DNA from: Anaerolineaceae bacterium UBA4799
GTDB lineage: Bacteria; Chloroflexota; Anaerolineae; Anaerolineales; Anaerolineaceae
Direction of reading: 5' to 3'
DNA length: 26,960 nt
NCBI GenBank assembly: GCA_002402725.1
Contig: DHGL01000009.1
Coordinates: 1 to 26,960, forward strand
Shown: piece by piece, positions 17,362 through 25,462 of the stretch
Layout of the letters: each line of letters starts with the position of its first letter
How positions within the stretch are numbered: the first letter of the stretch is position 1
Position numbers and translations under genes: made by a program
Notes under the pieces: generated by a model
The model's database searches: none
What the model was told of the DNA's origin: nothing
Seen by the model: the letters and a program-made list of their open reading frames with translations, nothing else

Positions 17362-18572
17362 CAGCTACCCCTCAAAGTAAGCCGCATTATGCCTTCGAAC
17401 CTATCCGTAGTACGTTCAACATCAAAATTCTCCTCAGCGTAAGCGCGCGCATTCACACCCATTGGATAATTATTGTACCGGTTTTGATAAAGTGCGTGCG
17501 CGTTCGCCAACCAGGCGTTAATATCCCCCGGCCCGGAGACCAGCCCCATCTGCCGGGAGGTTACCAGTTTCGCCGCGGCGTTTTCGCTTGAAATTGCCAT
17601 CAGTTGAGGTCGCCCGGCGCAAATATACGAGTAGACCTTAGAGGGCACGGAGTAGACGCTGGCATCCGCCAGTAGAATGGTCATAAGTACGTCTGCGCTC
17701 GCCAACACCTGGGGATACGCTGCGGCGGATTGATAAGGCAACAGCATCAGGTTATCCAGAGCGCTTGCATGGACCTGCGCCTGCAGCTTCTCCGCGAACG
17801 GCCCCTCGGCTACGACCACCACGCGCACATCAGGGTGAGCGCGGAAAGATGCCGCCATTGCCAGGAACAAGCCAGTATCATGCTTCAACCCCAGCACCCC
17901 GCTGTACAAAAAAACAAATTTATCCGTGAGCGCATGAGCCATTGCCCAGGGATTGTCCTTCGGCAGCAACGGAATCTCCTCGAGCGGCGCCCAGTTGGGA
18001 ATATGGTGGATGCGCGCCGCGTTAATCCCCCAGCCGCGTGCGTGATCGATGAAATCTTCAGCAATAAGAATCACCCCGTCGCTCCTGCTGACCAGCTTCT
18101 TTTCAAGGCTCAGGTAATGGTCACCGATAAGTCTTCCCATTAACGGAAAGCGCAATGTAAGTGTATTTTGAGTGGCCAGCCCAATCAAATCCTGCATCCA
18201 GAAAATGAACTTCGCCTTCACTTCACGGCTGGCCTGCTGAATGAGCGCCTGCGCATCGAGCGGGGTGTTGGCGGAGAGTACAACCTCAGGTCTGAAAGTC
18301 CTCACCTGCTCTGCGACAAGGCGCCCATGCAAGCGTTCGTCTCGCCAGCGCTGCAAATAGTTATAGCGCGCAAAAGGTCGAGGCAGTCTGATACCTTCCA
18401 ACATCAGGTCTTCTTGAGCGGGCTGTGATGGAAAGCGTTGCATCAACTGGGTTGTTAAGCTATACGAATATAAGACATGGTGTCCCCTGCCCGCCAACGC
18501 GCGCCCCAACTGCGCCGTGAAACCGTATCCGCCATAATCGTGAAGCAAGACGCGCAATGGTTCACCCCTCAT
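17361..18572 (-). CDS. GT4 family glycosyltransferase (WbuB-like)
   Basis: A 403-residue GT-B enzyme similar in pattern to the WbuB/WcaI group. An N-terminal domain of type VLLHDYGGYGFTAQLGRALA (8-27) is followed by FIFWMQDLIGLA (123-134). Then come IHHIPNWAP (188-196), FLYSGVLGLKHDTGLFL (221-237) and SVPSKVYSYICAGRPQLMAI (308-327), which takes the place of the usual EX7E block in this group. It probably adds the second sugar, since its gene is coupled by a one-base overlap to the initiating transferase; this is inference. ATG 18572 is 46 bases downstream of the FkbM gene. Confidence 0.88.
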   Translation of the reverse strand: MRGEPLRVLLHDYGGYGFTAQLGRALAGRGHHVLYSYSLTTQLMQRFPSQPAQEDLMLEGIRLPRPFARYNYLQRWRDERLHGRLVAEQVRTFRPEVVLSANTPLDAQALIQQASREVKAKFIFWMQDLIGLATQNTLTLRFPLMGRLIGDHYLSLEKKLVSRSDGVILIAEDFIDHARGWGINAARIHHIPNWAPLEEIPLLPKDNPWAMAHALTDKFVFLYSGVLGLKHDTGLFLAMAASFRAHPDVRVVVVAEGPFAEKLQAQVHASALDNLMLLPYQSAAAYPQVLASADVLMTILLADASVYSVPSKVYSYICAGRPQLMAISSENAAAKLVTSRQMGLVSGPGDINAWLANAHALYQNRYNNYPMGVNARAYAEENFDVERTTDRFEGIMRLTLRGS

Positions 18573-18618
18573 ACGTTCGTGAACATATTTTTAATGCTGC
18601 AATATGAATTATTGTATC

Positions 18619-19341
18619 TTACTTACGCCGCAAGAAGAAATCCGCCTGGATTGGCTCGCCGTTTTCGTCACACAATAAGTTGAAACGCTGTACCAGGACA
18701 AATCCAGCCTCACCAAGGTATCTGAGCACCTCTCCTGCCAACGCCTGGCCATTGTACAGCGTTTTATAAGAACACTCAACCAGCAGGAAATCAAAGCAGC
18801 CAAGTAGTGACTTGCCGCCCTTTAAGACCTGGAGTTCATAGCCCTGCACATCGATCTTCAGTAATGCTGGCGAGACGATCTGCTGCGGGAACAGCGCCTT
18901 CTCCAGCGGTGTAACGGTCACCCGCCGGGTACTGCTTTCCTGCGTCCCCGGAAAGAGCCTGGTCTGCAGGTCAGTGATGGGAAGCAGCGAAGAGGAATCA
19001 TCCGCCCCCGAAATATACATAAGCGCGTCACCCTGCTGCGAACCAATAGCACAGAGGTGAAGTTCAACTTTGGCATCCTTGCGGAATACCTCCCGAAAAA
19101 CCTCAGCCGGTTCCACGAGCGGTTCGAAGGCGATGATATAAGCGCCTGGCGCGTGGTGGCGGGCGGCAAGCGCAAACTGCCCGCGGTTGGCGCCGATGTC
19201 CACCACCGTTTGCAGCGCTCCACCAATCGTGCTCAACACCATGTCGTGCTCCACCGCTGCAGCAACATGATGCCTGATAAACACCCGGCGGTAGAAAGGA
19301 TTACCAAGCAAGGCGAAGAACTTATTTATTCTGGAGGTCAT
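18619..19341 (-). CDS. FkbM family methyltransferase
   Basis: A 240-residue SAM-dependent O-methyltransferase. The AdoMet-binding motif is VVDIGANRGQFALAA (46-60), the ribose-binding Glu lies in IAFEPLVEP (70-78), and LLKIDVQGYELQVLKGG (160-176) is the FkbM signature. The start is placed at ATG 19341, which gives the N-terminus MTSRINKFFALLGNPFYRR usual for the family. A longer frame opens at 19455, but its 38 extra residues look non-protein-like and overlap a promoter candidate. It likely methylates a sugar hydroxyl of the glycan. Confidence 0.87.
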   Translation of the reverse strand: MTSRINKFFALLGNPFYRRVFIRHHVAAAVEHDMVLSTIGGALQTVVDIGANRGQFALAARHHAPGAYIIAFEPLVEPAEVFREVFRKDAKVELHLCAIGSQQGDALMYISGADDSSSLLPITDLQTRLFPGTQESSTRRVTVTPLEKALFPQQIVSPALLKIDVQGYELQVLKGGKSLLGCFDFLLVECSYKTLYNGQALAGEVLRYLGEAGFVLVQRFNLLCDENGEPIQADFFLRRK

Positions 19342-19368
19342 TTTGTGATGCTCATCAGCACCAGTTTT

Positions 19369-19397
19369 AGCATAATTCTTCCTATCAAGGTATACAA
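19369..19397 (-). promoter_or_regulatory. Possible sigma70-type promoter for the FkbM gene
   Basis: On the minus strand, TTGTAT (19397-19392) is 17 bases before TATGCT (19374-19369), which lies 27 bases from the chosen ATG. The spacing is right, but both hexamers deviate from consensus. It would support the shorter FkbM start. Confidence 0.3.
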
Positions 19398-19593
19398 GTA
19401 TTGTACTGCTGCAGAGGGGTCGATGATAAAAAATTAATCCTAACCAATCATCCATTAAAGCCGGATACGCTTAATATAACTCCAGCGGTTTGGTTTCTAC
19501 AGTCTCGATTGACCCAGGTCCAATAATTCTTATTTAATACCTCTTGTTCATCTCTTTTCACACTTTAATGAGTCAAGTTTTCACAAGCCTGGC

Positions 19594-20863
19594 TCATGCC
19601 GCAAAGTCATTGGGTTTTCTGACCAGATGCCCACATACCACCTGTAAGATGCTTCCAATGACCCCATCGGATTTGATCCATAATAGACCGCTACGTAGAT
19701 GACCGTCACCTGAATTGCCAATAGCTTTGACCTGCCTCTGATTCAATCGTTCCACGGTTATCTTTGCGTCGCCAAGGAAGGTGGTGGTCTTTCCAAAATG
19801 CCTTACCGCATCGATATCAGCGTTGGTGTTGATGTCATATCTCGCCGATGTAAAACCGTTTCTTGAGCAATCCGACCGACACACAAAGCGGGTGCCGATG
19901 GTAATTAACAGGCCGGCTTTTTCGATCACATAGTTACCGGAAATCGAACCTCTTGCACCAGGCACAGTCATATTGCGGGGATGATCATCGGGAAAGACCC
20001 CGCTGGCGACCAGTGCTGAGAGCGCGACTCCATCCGCTTTTTCTAGTGATTCGACGATTTGTTGGCTAGTATCCTGAAACCGCGCCCGACCCGCACAACG
20101 AGTCTCTTCGCCTTGCTTATCGCTTCTACAGCCTCCTGGTAATTCTCATTGCAACGCGGCACTCAAACCCCCGGTGGTGCCTTCGGGTAACTCATCCAGG
20201 TTGAATGCATGACCACAGGCTGCAGGTTCGTTGGCAGGAGCAGGTAAAATGAGCCAGCCTTGTGTGGATGTTCCACCATATTCAGTCCCTTTCACAACGC
20301 TGTGCCTATCGATAAAGGGGTATGGAGGGTATAGGATGGATTCATCATACTGGTATGGTGCGTGAACTGCATTTCTCTGGGGTGAGGTTTTTGTTGAAAA
20401 TCAGTCCCTCTTCCTCGTCGTTTTATCACCTGATAAGAACCAGACGCCTGTTCCATTTGTTGTGCCCATCAGCGACGCTGCGATAGCCTGCAACAGACCA
20501 TCCCGATAGATGCCACAACCGCGGCTTTCTCTCCGGTGGTCCACCGTAATGGGGTGCCGTGGGCGAGTCCTCAATCTCATTGCGGACATTGTGAACATTT
20601 ACAAGACCCGTCTGTTGATCAATACGCAAAACTTCGGCTATCTCAGTCGACCCGTGACCAAACATGCTGATGTAGTTTCGCACCCCCTTTCTTAACTTAC
20701 CTGGGCTAAGCGCTTCAGAGACGAAGAGATCCAAATGCTTCTTCAATGCCCCGAATTTAATCGCGTTCTCTACAATCCCCGTCTGTTCAAATAACGCGTC
20801 CCGTGTTGTGTTTATTCTGGTTAGTAATTCCACCCGGTTAGCATCCGGATGATCACATACTTC
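19594..20863 (-). pseudogene. Decayed thiamine-pyrophosphate-dependent enzyme (acetolactate synthase/IolD-like)
   Basis: Minus-strand fragments in different frames line up in the order of a TPP enzyme. First comes the TPP-binding N-domain: GALKKHLDLFVSEAL, then SMFGHGSTEIAEVLR and VHNVRNEIE (about 20770-20570). The frame then changes to LRWTTGEKAAVVASIG (about 20550-20500), and again to LLQAIAASLMG and GTGVWFLSGDKTT (about 20495-20420), followed by an in-frame TGA at 20403-20401. Further on are AFNLDELPEG, ENYQEAVEAISKAKRLVV in another frame, and then the central domain: ADGVALSALVASGVFPDDHP, RGSISGNYVIEKAGLLITIG, TRFVCRSDCSRNGF and FLGDAKITVERL (to about 19730). The frame stops at 19594, and the C-terminal TPP domain is missing. 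At least four frame changes and two stops make this a clear pseudogene. It follows the pyruvyl transferase gene by about 12 bases. The original substrate is not known. Confidence 0.8.
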
Positions 20864-20875
20864 TCACCTGTTGAA

Positions 20876-21937
20876 TCAATTTTTTAGATTAGCCTCAATA
20901 AAGGATTTAATTTTCCCTTTTTCTTCTCGGAGCCTCTCCTTATCCAGCCTTACCGGCCGCTCGCCAATTTCTTCCAGCCCCAGGCGGTCAAGCATGCGCA
21001 CCCGCGGCGAGGAGGAAAATAACATCGCCGGTTTGCCATATTGCAGCGCTGCCGCGGCGGCGTGTACCCTGTCCGTGAGGGTGAGCGCGGCATTTCCATA
21101 TACATCCAGGTAAGGATAGGGCGTGTCGTTAACCAGTGTGCGTGGGGAGCGGTAAGTCTTGGCGCGCAGCAACGGGTGCGGGCGGTGATCCAGGCGCAGC
21201 ACATCAAACCCGCCGATTTTTTCCACCTCATTCCCGCCGAACACAGCGCCTTCCAGGAACATGCCGTAGCGTGAACTGCGTGCCAGCCAGGTCCTGAAGC
21301 GTGGAAAATCTAACTGCCAGCGCTGCCCGCCAAACTCAAAGGACGCGCCATGAGCAGTGGAACTACTATTAACCAGGATTCTGGGCTCGGGAATCTTATC
21401 AAAATTTAGTGCGACGGTATTGGCAAAAGCCTCAATCTTGGGCAGCGGGTAATAATCAGAGAGGAAAAAGGAAAAATCGATGCCGTCACACGCGCACTCT
21501 GCCAGGTCACCGAGCAGATGGTAAGTATCGCTATCCCGGGTCACCATCAAAGCGGGGCGAAACCGTGACAGAAACTCGCGGTACAGTTGAATATCCGGGT
21601 CAGTATAAGTCATCGCCCCAACCCCCAATAACGCCAGCCTGGTACCAGCAAGCATGAGCCTTTCCAGCGCGTCTCCCCAGATCGTAAAGATCTCACGCCG
21701 GAAGATAGGGCCCATCAACACCAGGTAATCTGGTGCCAACAGGTTCACATAATCCAGGGAATGACCCGGGTTGCCAGCTTTTCGGTTCCAGTAGGAGGGA
21801 TAACCTGGCTGCTCGGGGACGAGCATGACCTCAGCCTCCGGGAGACAATCGCGCAATACATGATAACCCGCCAGTTGAAAGAAGGCGTTGCCGATGTTGA
21901 CCGACCATCCTCCCAGGATGTGCGCAATCCGCGTCAT
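20876..21937 (-). CDS. Polysaccharide pyruvyl transferase family protein
   Basis: A 353-residue protein with the layout of the CsaB/WcaK family, which moves pyruvate from phosphoenolpyruvate to sugars as a ketal. The N-terminus has GGWSVNIGNAFFQLAG (9-24), where the N-x-G-N loop is typical. TRDSDTYHLLG (133-143) is the mid-protein S/T-RD block. CDGIDFSFFL (150-159) comes next, and LTDRVHAAAAALQYGKPAML (287-306) is the R-x-H-A block that binds the phosphate of the donor. ATG 21937 follows AAAGGGA at about 5 bases. Members of this broad family are not all true pyruvyl transferases, so the reaction is less sure than the family. Confidence 0.75.
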   Translation of the reverse strand: MTRIAHILGGWSVNIGNAFFQLAGYHVLRDCLPEAEVMLVPEQPGYPSYWNRKAGNPGHSLDYVNLLAPDYLVLMGPIFRREIFTIWGDALERLMLAGTRLALLGVGAMTYTDPDIQLYREFLSRFRPALMVTRDSDTYHLLGDLAECACDGIDFSFFLSDYYPLPKIEAFANTVALNFDKIPEPRILVNSSSTAHGASFEFGGQRWQLDFPRFRTWLARSSRYGMFLEGAVFGGNEVEKIGGFDVLRLDHRPHPLLRAKTYRSPRTLVNDTPYPYLDVYGNAALTLTDRVHAAAAALQYGKPAMLFSSSPRVRMLDRLGLEEIGERPVRLDKERLREEKGKIKSFIEANLKN

Positions 21938-21978
21938 AAGTCCCTTTTCTGTGTGATTGAATTTGCTTGATCAGGTTA

Positions 21979-22009
21979 ATTATACTTCTGCGGAAAAACT
22001 CGTTTTCCG
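21979..22009 (-). promoter_or_regulatory. Promoter and inverted repeat upstream of the pyruvyl transferase gene
   Basis: On the minus strand a perfect -10 TATAAT lies at 21984-21979, about 42 bases before the ATG. There is no good -35. In its place is a 7-base inverted repeat, CGGAAAA (21991-21997) and TTTTCCG (22003-22009), with a 5-base centre. A repeat placed over the -35 region could be a regulator site, but could also be chance. Confidence 0.4.
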
Positions 22010-22074
22010 ATAAAAGATCCAATACTCACCTTCAACGACCGTTCCCGGCCTTTTCAGAAGATGTTAAGATTTAG

Positions 22075-22266
22075 AAGTTTCGTACTGATATATTTATCTG
22101 GAGAGTCAATTACAACATCACGGCCTCATTCGAGACCAACAGAGGGTCACATACAAGGAAAATCCAAATCAAAGATGCCGATGACGTCTTGACCGGGGTT
22201 ATTGATTCATGTCCTGATTACCCGGATGAGGTGTTCATCCTGACCTTCATAGCCACGAAACAATAG
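22075..22266 (+). pseudogene. Small coding-like frame without a start, possible gene remnant
   Basis: A plus-strand frame is open from after a TAG at 22072-22074 to a TAG at 22264-22266. The deduced 63 residues read like a real protein end, for example VNYNITASFETNRGSHTR, then IKDADDVLTGVIDSCPDYPD and EVFILTFIATKQ. No ATG, GTG or TTG occurs before the TTG at residue 39, so either it uses a rare start such as ATA/ATT or the 5' end is lost. It runs opposite to its flanking genes. I do not recognise a family. Confidence 0.3.
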
Positions 22267-22474
22267 GGACAAAAAAATGGTAATTTACTTTTCTAATACG
22301 CCCCGCTGATTAAGCGAGTAACGATAATTGCATTTGCATACTCATGTACAGCGCCCTGTATCGGGTTCCGGGATAATGCGAATTCACGGGATGCGCGATA
22401 AACAATCTAGAAAACATAATTTGAAAGCAAGTTTCAAATCTGCCCGGTAACCTGAAGATAATCCAGCCGGTAAA

Positions 22475-23665
22475 TTATGCTTGGGCATTCAACCAATACG
22501 CTTCTGGCTTCTGACCAGAGGCATCAAAGTAAAAATCGAGTACTTGCGAGAGGTAATCCGCACCGATTGAAGGAGTGATGCAATCGACAAACCCGCTGCA
22601 AGCGGCCGCCATCACCCTCAGTTCATGGCGGTCAGCCACCAGGCCAGCGAGCAGTGAAGCCAGTTGAGCAGCGTCTCCGCTCCGGAAAACCATCCCTGCC
22701 CCTGAAGCCTCCAACAGGCATTTTGCTCCCACGCGGTCGCTGGCTAAAACCGGCACCCCCTGCATCAATGCTTCGTTAACCACCAGCCCCCAACCTTCAT
22801 GCCGGCTCGGGACGAGCAGTAAGTCATATCCACTGATGATTTGCTGGGCTTGCTCCTGCGGGTATATGCCCCTGTAGCGGATATCCGGGCTGTCCTGCGT
22901 GAGATATTTCTTTATATCACCCGCCCCATAGATATCCAGCAATACTTTGACTGCCGCGGAATTGACCTGTTTTACCGCGGCAATGGCAATATCCAGTCCT
23001 TTGCGTCTAATCAGCGACCCGCTGAAAAGTAAGCGTAAAGTATCCGCCCGAGTCCGCTGCTTGGGTTCAACACCACTATGCTCCACAAAATACCCGTACG
23101 GGAAGATGACCTCTTGTGGAAAGCCTGCCTTGCGTAACTGCTCTTGCGCCAGTGGAGAAACCGCCAGCACACCGGGTAACGGACCCCTGGACACAAACTT
23201 AATAAGCGGCCATAACAAGCGGTAGGCGATACGCCTGCCCAATATTTTTAGATGGGAAAGCAAGCGCGGCTCGTCCTTCCAGTAACCCAGGGGAACCGTC
23301 GCGGATGACTCATAGACCACCGCCACACGCTTCCCGCGCTGCAACGCCTGGAGCAGCACGCGAAACAGTCGCTTATCCCCCCAGAAGCTGAGGAAAAGAT
23401 GCACAGCGTCATGATTTTCCTCAAGAATGCGGCTGGCTTGCTGATTAAAAGTCCGTTGCTCCAGGATGGTCATCTGACTGGAGCGCTTAATTGCCTGCCC
23501 GCCATTCGCGTTCCGGCGCGTGAACTTCTCCTCCACAAGTACGTATTTCACAGGCATCCCTGAACATTCCTCATAGCGCTGCAGTGTATCAGCCATGTAG
23601 GTATCGATGTACTTTCCCCAGAAGACCAGCCTCACTTCATCCAACTCCTTTGAATATTGATCCAT
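22475..23665 (-). CDS. GT4 family glycosyltransferase
   Basis: A 396-residue GT-B enzyme. Donor-domain motifs are LLFSGSLIRRKGLDIAIAA (212-230), LLDIYGAGDIKKYL (242-255) and SRHEGWGLVVNEALMQGVPV (287-306), with both EX7E glutamates (E290, E298). The N-terminal domain has VRLVFWGKYIDTY (11-23) and VAVVYESSATVP (114-125). ATG 23665 is 39 bases after the flippase stop, so it probably shares the flippase promoter. It is GC-rich like the rest of the minus arm. Specificity is unknown. Confidence 0.88.
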   Translation of the reverse strand: MDQYSKELDEVRLVFWGKYIDTYMADTLQRYEECSGMPVKYVLVEEKFTRRNANGGQAIKRSSQMTILEQRTFNQQASRILEENHDAVHLFLSFWGDKRLFRVLLQALQRGKRVAVVYESSATVPLGYWKDEPRLLSHLKILGRRIAYRLLWPLIKFVSRGPLPGVLAVSPLAQEQLRKAGFPQEVIFPYGYFVEHSGVEPKQRTRADTLRLLFSGSLIRRKGLDIAIAAVKQVNSAAVKVLLDIYGAGDIKKYLTQDSPDIRYRGIYPQEQAQQIISGYDLLLVPSRHEGWGLVVNEALMQGVPVLASDRVGAKCLLEASGAGMVFRSGDAAQLASLLAGLVADRHELRVMAAACSGFVDCITPSIGADYLSQVLDFYFDASGQKPEAYWLNAQA

Positions 23666-23704
23666 TCAAGTGTACAGTTATTTCATACTGCCAACCTATT
23701 GTAC

Positions 23705-25204
23705 TCACCTGTCTTCCGCACCGGAATCACGGTCATGCGGAGTATGAAATGAACGGCCTGTGACCAGTTGTCGCATCCGCGCCACGATCTCCGCGTCTCT
23801 GGTAAGAACAATTATGATTAGTCCCAGCAGCCCAAAAGTGTAAATCAATTTATATGGCCATGTAAATTCCAGGTTCACAAAAATTAGCGCCAACACCATC
23901 GGTAACGCGCCTAGTGCAAGGTCAGTTACAAAGCTCCGACACACCTGGCCGCGCTCAAACCATTTGTACAGGAAGATGTTCATACACAACAACACTACCA
24001 TCATCAGGTTGGCACTCCCCGCCCCAATCAAACCATATTCAATAGAAAGCAGGTAAACAGCCGCCAGCATGAGCAAGGAGGCGCTTAGATAGACCAGTGA
24101 GGTGAACTTGACTTTGCCCAGCCCCACCAGTGTCTGGTGCGCAGGGCGGCTGAGACTGAGTATGCCATAAGCCAGTATGATCACAGAAAAGAACAGCTCG
24201 TTGGCTTCAGCATACTGTGGAGAAATCCAAACAGATAGCAGTTCCTTCATCCAGACGATCAATAAACCGCCCACCAGCGCGGCGATCAGGCTGATGTAGC
24301 GCGAGACTTTGAGCACAATGACTTCCAGCTCCTGCTTTTCACCCAGCGACTGCTTGCGGCTGGCGTAGGGTAATAGCACCTCTGTAACGCTGCCGGCGAC
24401 GATCGACATGCGCAGCCCCACGCCGGTGGCAACACTGTAAACACCTGATGCCGCCGGACCAAGTGTGAGCGCTACCAGCAGGCGGTCAAACTGCTGGAAT
24501 AGATTGATGGCGGCAGACTCAATGAACATAAAAGGAGAGAACCTCAACAAGCGCTTGATCGTGCCTCGTGTGGGAAGCCAGCGCCAGCCGGTCAACTGGC
24601 GTGTTTTGGCGATGTACACCCCCAATACCAGAAGGCTGACACTTAAATTCCATAGCGCCAGCAAAACCAAATTTTTGTAAAGCAGCGAAATCATCACCCC
24701 CCCAAGCAATGGCAGCAGCGAGTTCAGCAGATCCATTGTGCGCACGAACCGGTTCATAATTTGCGCCAGAAAGAACCCATGAAAAACTCGGATTGCAAAC
24801 TGCGGGATGATGGCCAATGAGTATACTGCTAACGCATCCCTGAACTGGAGCAGGTGAGCGGTGGAGGGATCAATGCGCTCCGCTAGAAACCCGCGCAAGC
24901 AGAACAATGTAACCGCGACAATCAAAGCCATGCCAGTTACAACGACCAGGGCAGAGGAAAGAATGTTGGCATCAGCGTTTCGGGTTTCGTTTACTTCCGC
25001 GGCGAATTTGTTAACGATAGACTCGATCCCCAGCGTGCCGATGATGGTAAGTTGCCCGACCGCGAAAAGGACCATCCACAGCCCGTAGAACTCGCCGCCC
25101 ATCACGCGGATGGCGATGGGTGTCAGCACCAGATAGGCCAGTGAACTCACCAGGAAATACGCGAAGTTATAAGAAACCGCTTTGATGTACTTATTGGTTG
25201 TCAT
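23705..25204 (-). CDS. Wzx-type oligosaccharide flippase
   Basis: A 499-residue polytopic membrane protein with about twelve to fourteen hydrophobic segments. Its start, NKYIKAVSYNFAYFLVSSLA (4-23), and the segments TPIAIRVMGGEFYGLWMVLF and FIESAAINLFQQFDRLLVAL are as in the polysaccharide transport/Wzx group of the MOP superfamily. Such proteins move undecaprenyl-diphosphate-linked repeat units across the cytoplasmic membrane. Length fits the family (about 400-500). The C-terminus ends in a polar tail of about 25 residues. Together with the initiating transferase and the ligase/polymerase it defines a Wzx/Wzy-type pathway. Confidence 0.88.
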   Translation of the reverse strand: MTTNKYIKAVSYNFAYFLVSSLAYLVLTPIAIRVMGGEFYGLWMVLFAVGQLTIIGTLGIESIVNKFAAEVNETRNADANILSSALVVVTGMALIVAVTLFCLRGFLAERIDPSTAHLLQFRDALAVYSLAIIPQFAIRVFHGFFLAQIMNRFVRTMDLLNSLLPLLGGVMISLLYKNLVLLALWNLSVSLLVLGVYIAKTRQLTGWRWLPTRGTIKRLLRFSPFMFIESAAINLFQQFDRLLVALTLGPAASGVYSVATGVGLRMSIVAGSVTEVLLPYASRKQSLGEKQELEVIVLKVSRYISLIAALVGGLLIVWMKELLSVWISPQYAEANELFFSVIILAYGILSLSRPAHQTLVGLGKVKFTSLVYLSASLLMLAAVYLLSIEYGLIGAGSANLMMVVLLCMNIFLYKWFERGQVCRSFVTDLALGALPMVLALIFVNLEFTWPYKLIYTFGLLGLIIIVLTRDAEIVARMRQLVTGRSFHTPHDRDSGAEDR

Positions 25205-25258
25205 GGATTGTTACATGGTCACGTGTGCAGGCAATATTCCCTCACACAAGGTTGAATA

Positions 25259-25288
25259 ATTATACCAACGGGGATAAGCAGGCAACAA
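25259..25288 (-). promoter_or_regulatory. Promoter of the flippase-led minus-strand operon
   Basis: On the minus strand, TATAAT (25264-25259) is preceded directly by TGG, an extended -10, and by TTGTTG 18 bases upstream (25288-25283). It lies about 55 bases before the flippase ATG, a normal distance. It is the best promoter match in the window and fits the divergent arrangement with the adenylyltransferase gene. Confidence 0.55.
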
Positions 25289-25383
25289 TCGACTTCATTA
25301 TTGGTGCTCATCGAGGGCATCGTAGATACAAAGAATTAATATAAAAAAAGTGTATTATTGGTGGAACGCAACCGAATTTTCAG

Positions 25384-25450
25384 CACCTGTTTATCTTATC
25401 GCCATAAAACTTGAAGTAATGATTAAGCTTAGAACAGGTGGCTAAGCCAC
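25384..25450 (+). promoter_or_regulatory. Possible leader with competing hairpins before the adenylyltransferase gene
   Basis: CACCTGTT (25384-25391) and AACAGGTG (25433-25440) form an 8-base inverted repeat. GTGGC and GCCAC (25438-25450, three-base loop) form a second hairpin that shares GTG with the first, so only one can form at a time. An eight-codon frame, ATG at 25419 to TAA ending 25445, ends inside the second hairpin. The layout resembles attenuation leaders of inducible resistance genes but may be coincidence. Confidence 0.3.
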
Positions 25451-25462
25451 AAAGGAGGAATT

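Larger units (their letters stand above)
21938..22474. other. Intergenic region with promoter and a coding-like remnant
   Basis: This 537-base gap separates the pyruvyl transferase and GT4 genes of the minus-strand arm. It holds the promoter candidate at 21979-22009 and a plus-strand coding-like stretch at 22075-22266. Nothing else is recognised in 22267-22474. No terminator with a T run was found for the GT4 gene ending at 22475. Confidence 0.5.

Noticed and set aside
19057..19437. Plus-strand frame of 126 codons opposite the FkbM gene
   Set aside because: It lies antisense to a gene with clear FkbM motifs, and its translation shows no recognisable features.
19342..19455. N-terminal extension of the FkbM protein to 278 residues
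   Set aside because: The extra residues do not fit the family, and the region holds a promoter-like sequence.
19594..19971. A 125-residue frame on the minus strand as an independent gene
   Set aside because: The same frame continues upstream of the ATG with residues (ADGVALSALVASG, FPDDHPRN) that belong to a TPP-enzyme central domain, so it is part of the larger pseudogene.
20426..20833. A 135-residue minus-strand frame as an intact hypothetical gene
   Set aside because: Only its first half resembles a TPP N-domain. The expected continuation is in other frames, so the C-terminal part is frameshifted nonsense.
25340..25358. TATAAA/TATTAT as -10 of a plus-strand promoter for the adenylyltransferase gene
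   Set aside because: No TTGACA-like element lies at 16-18 bases upstream of either, and the stretch is AT-rich, so the matches are not informative.
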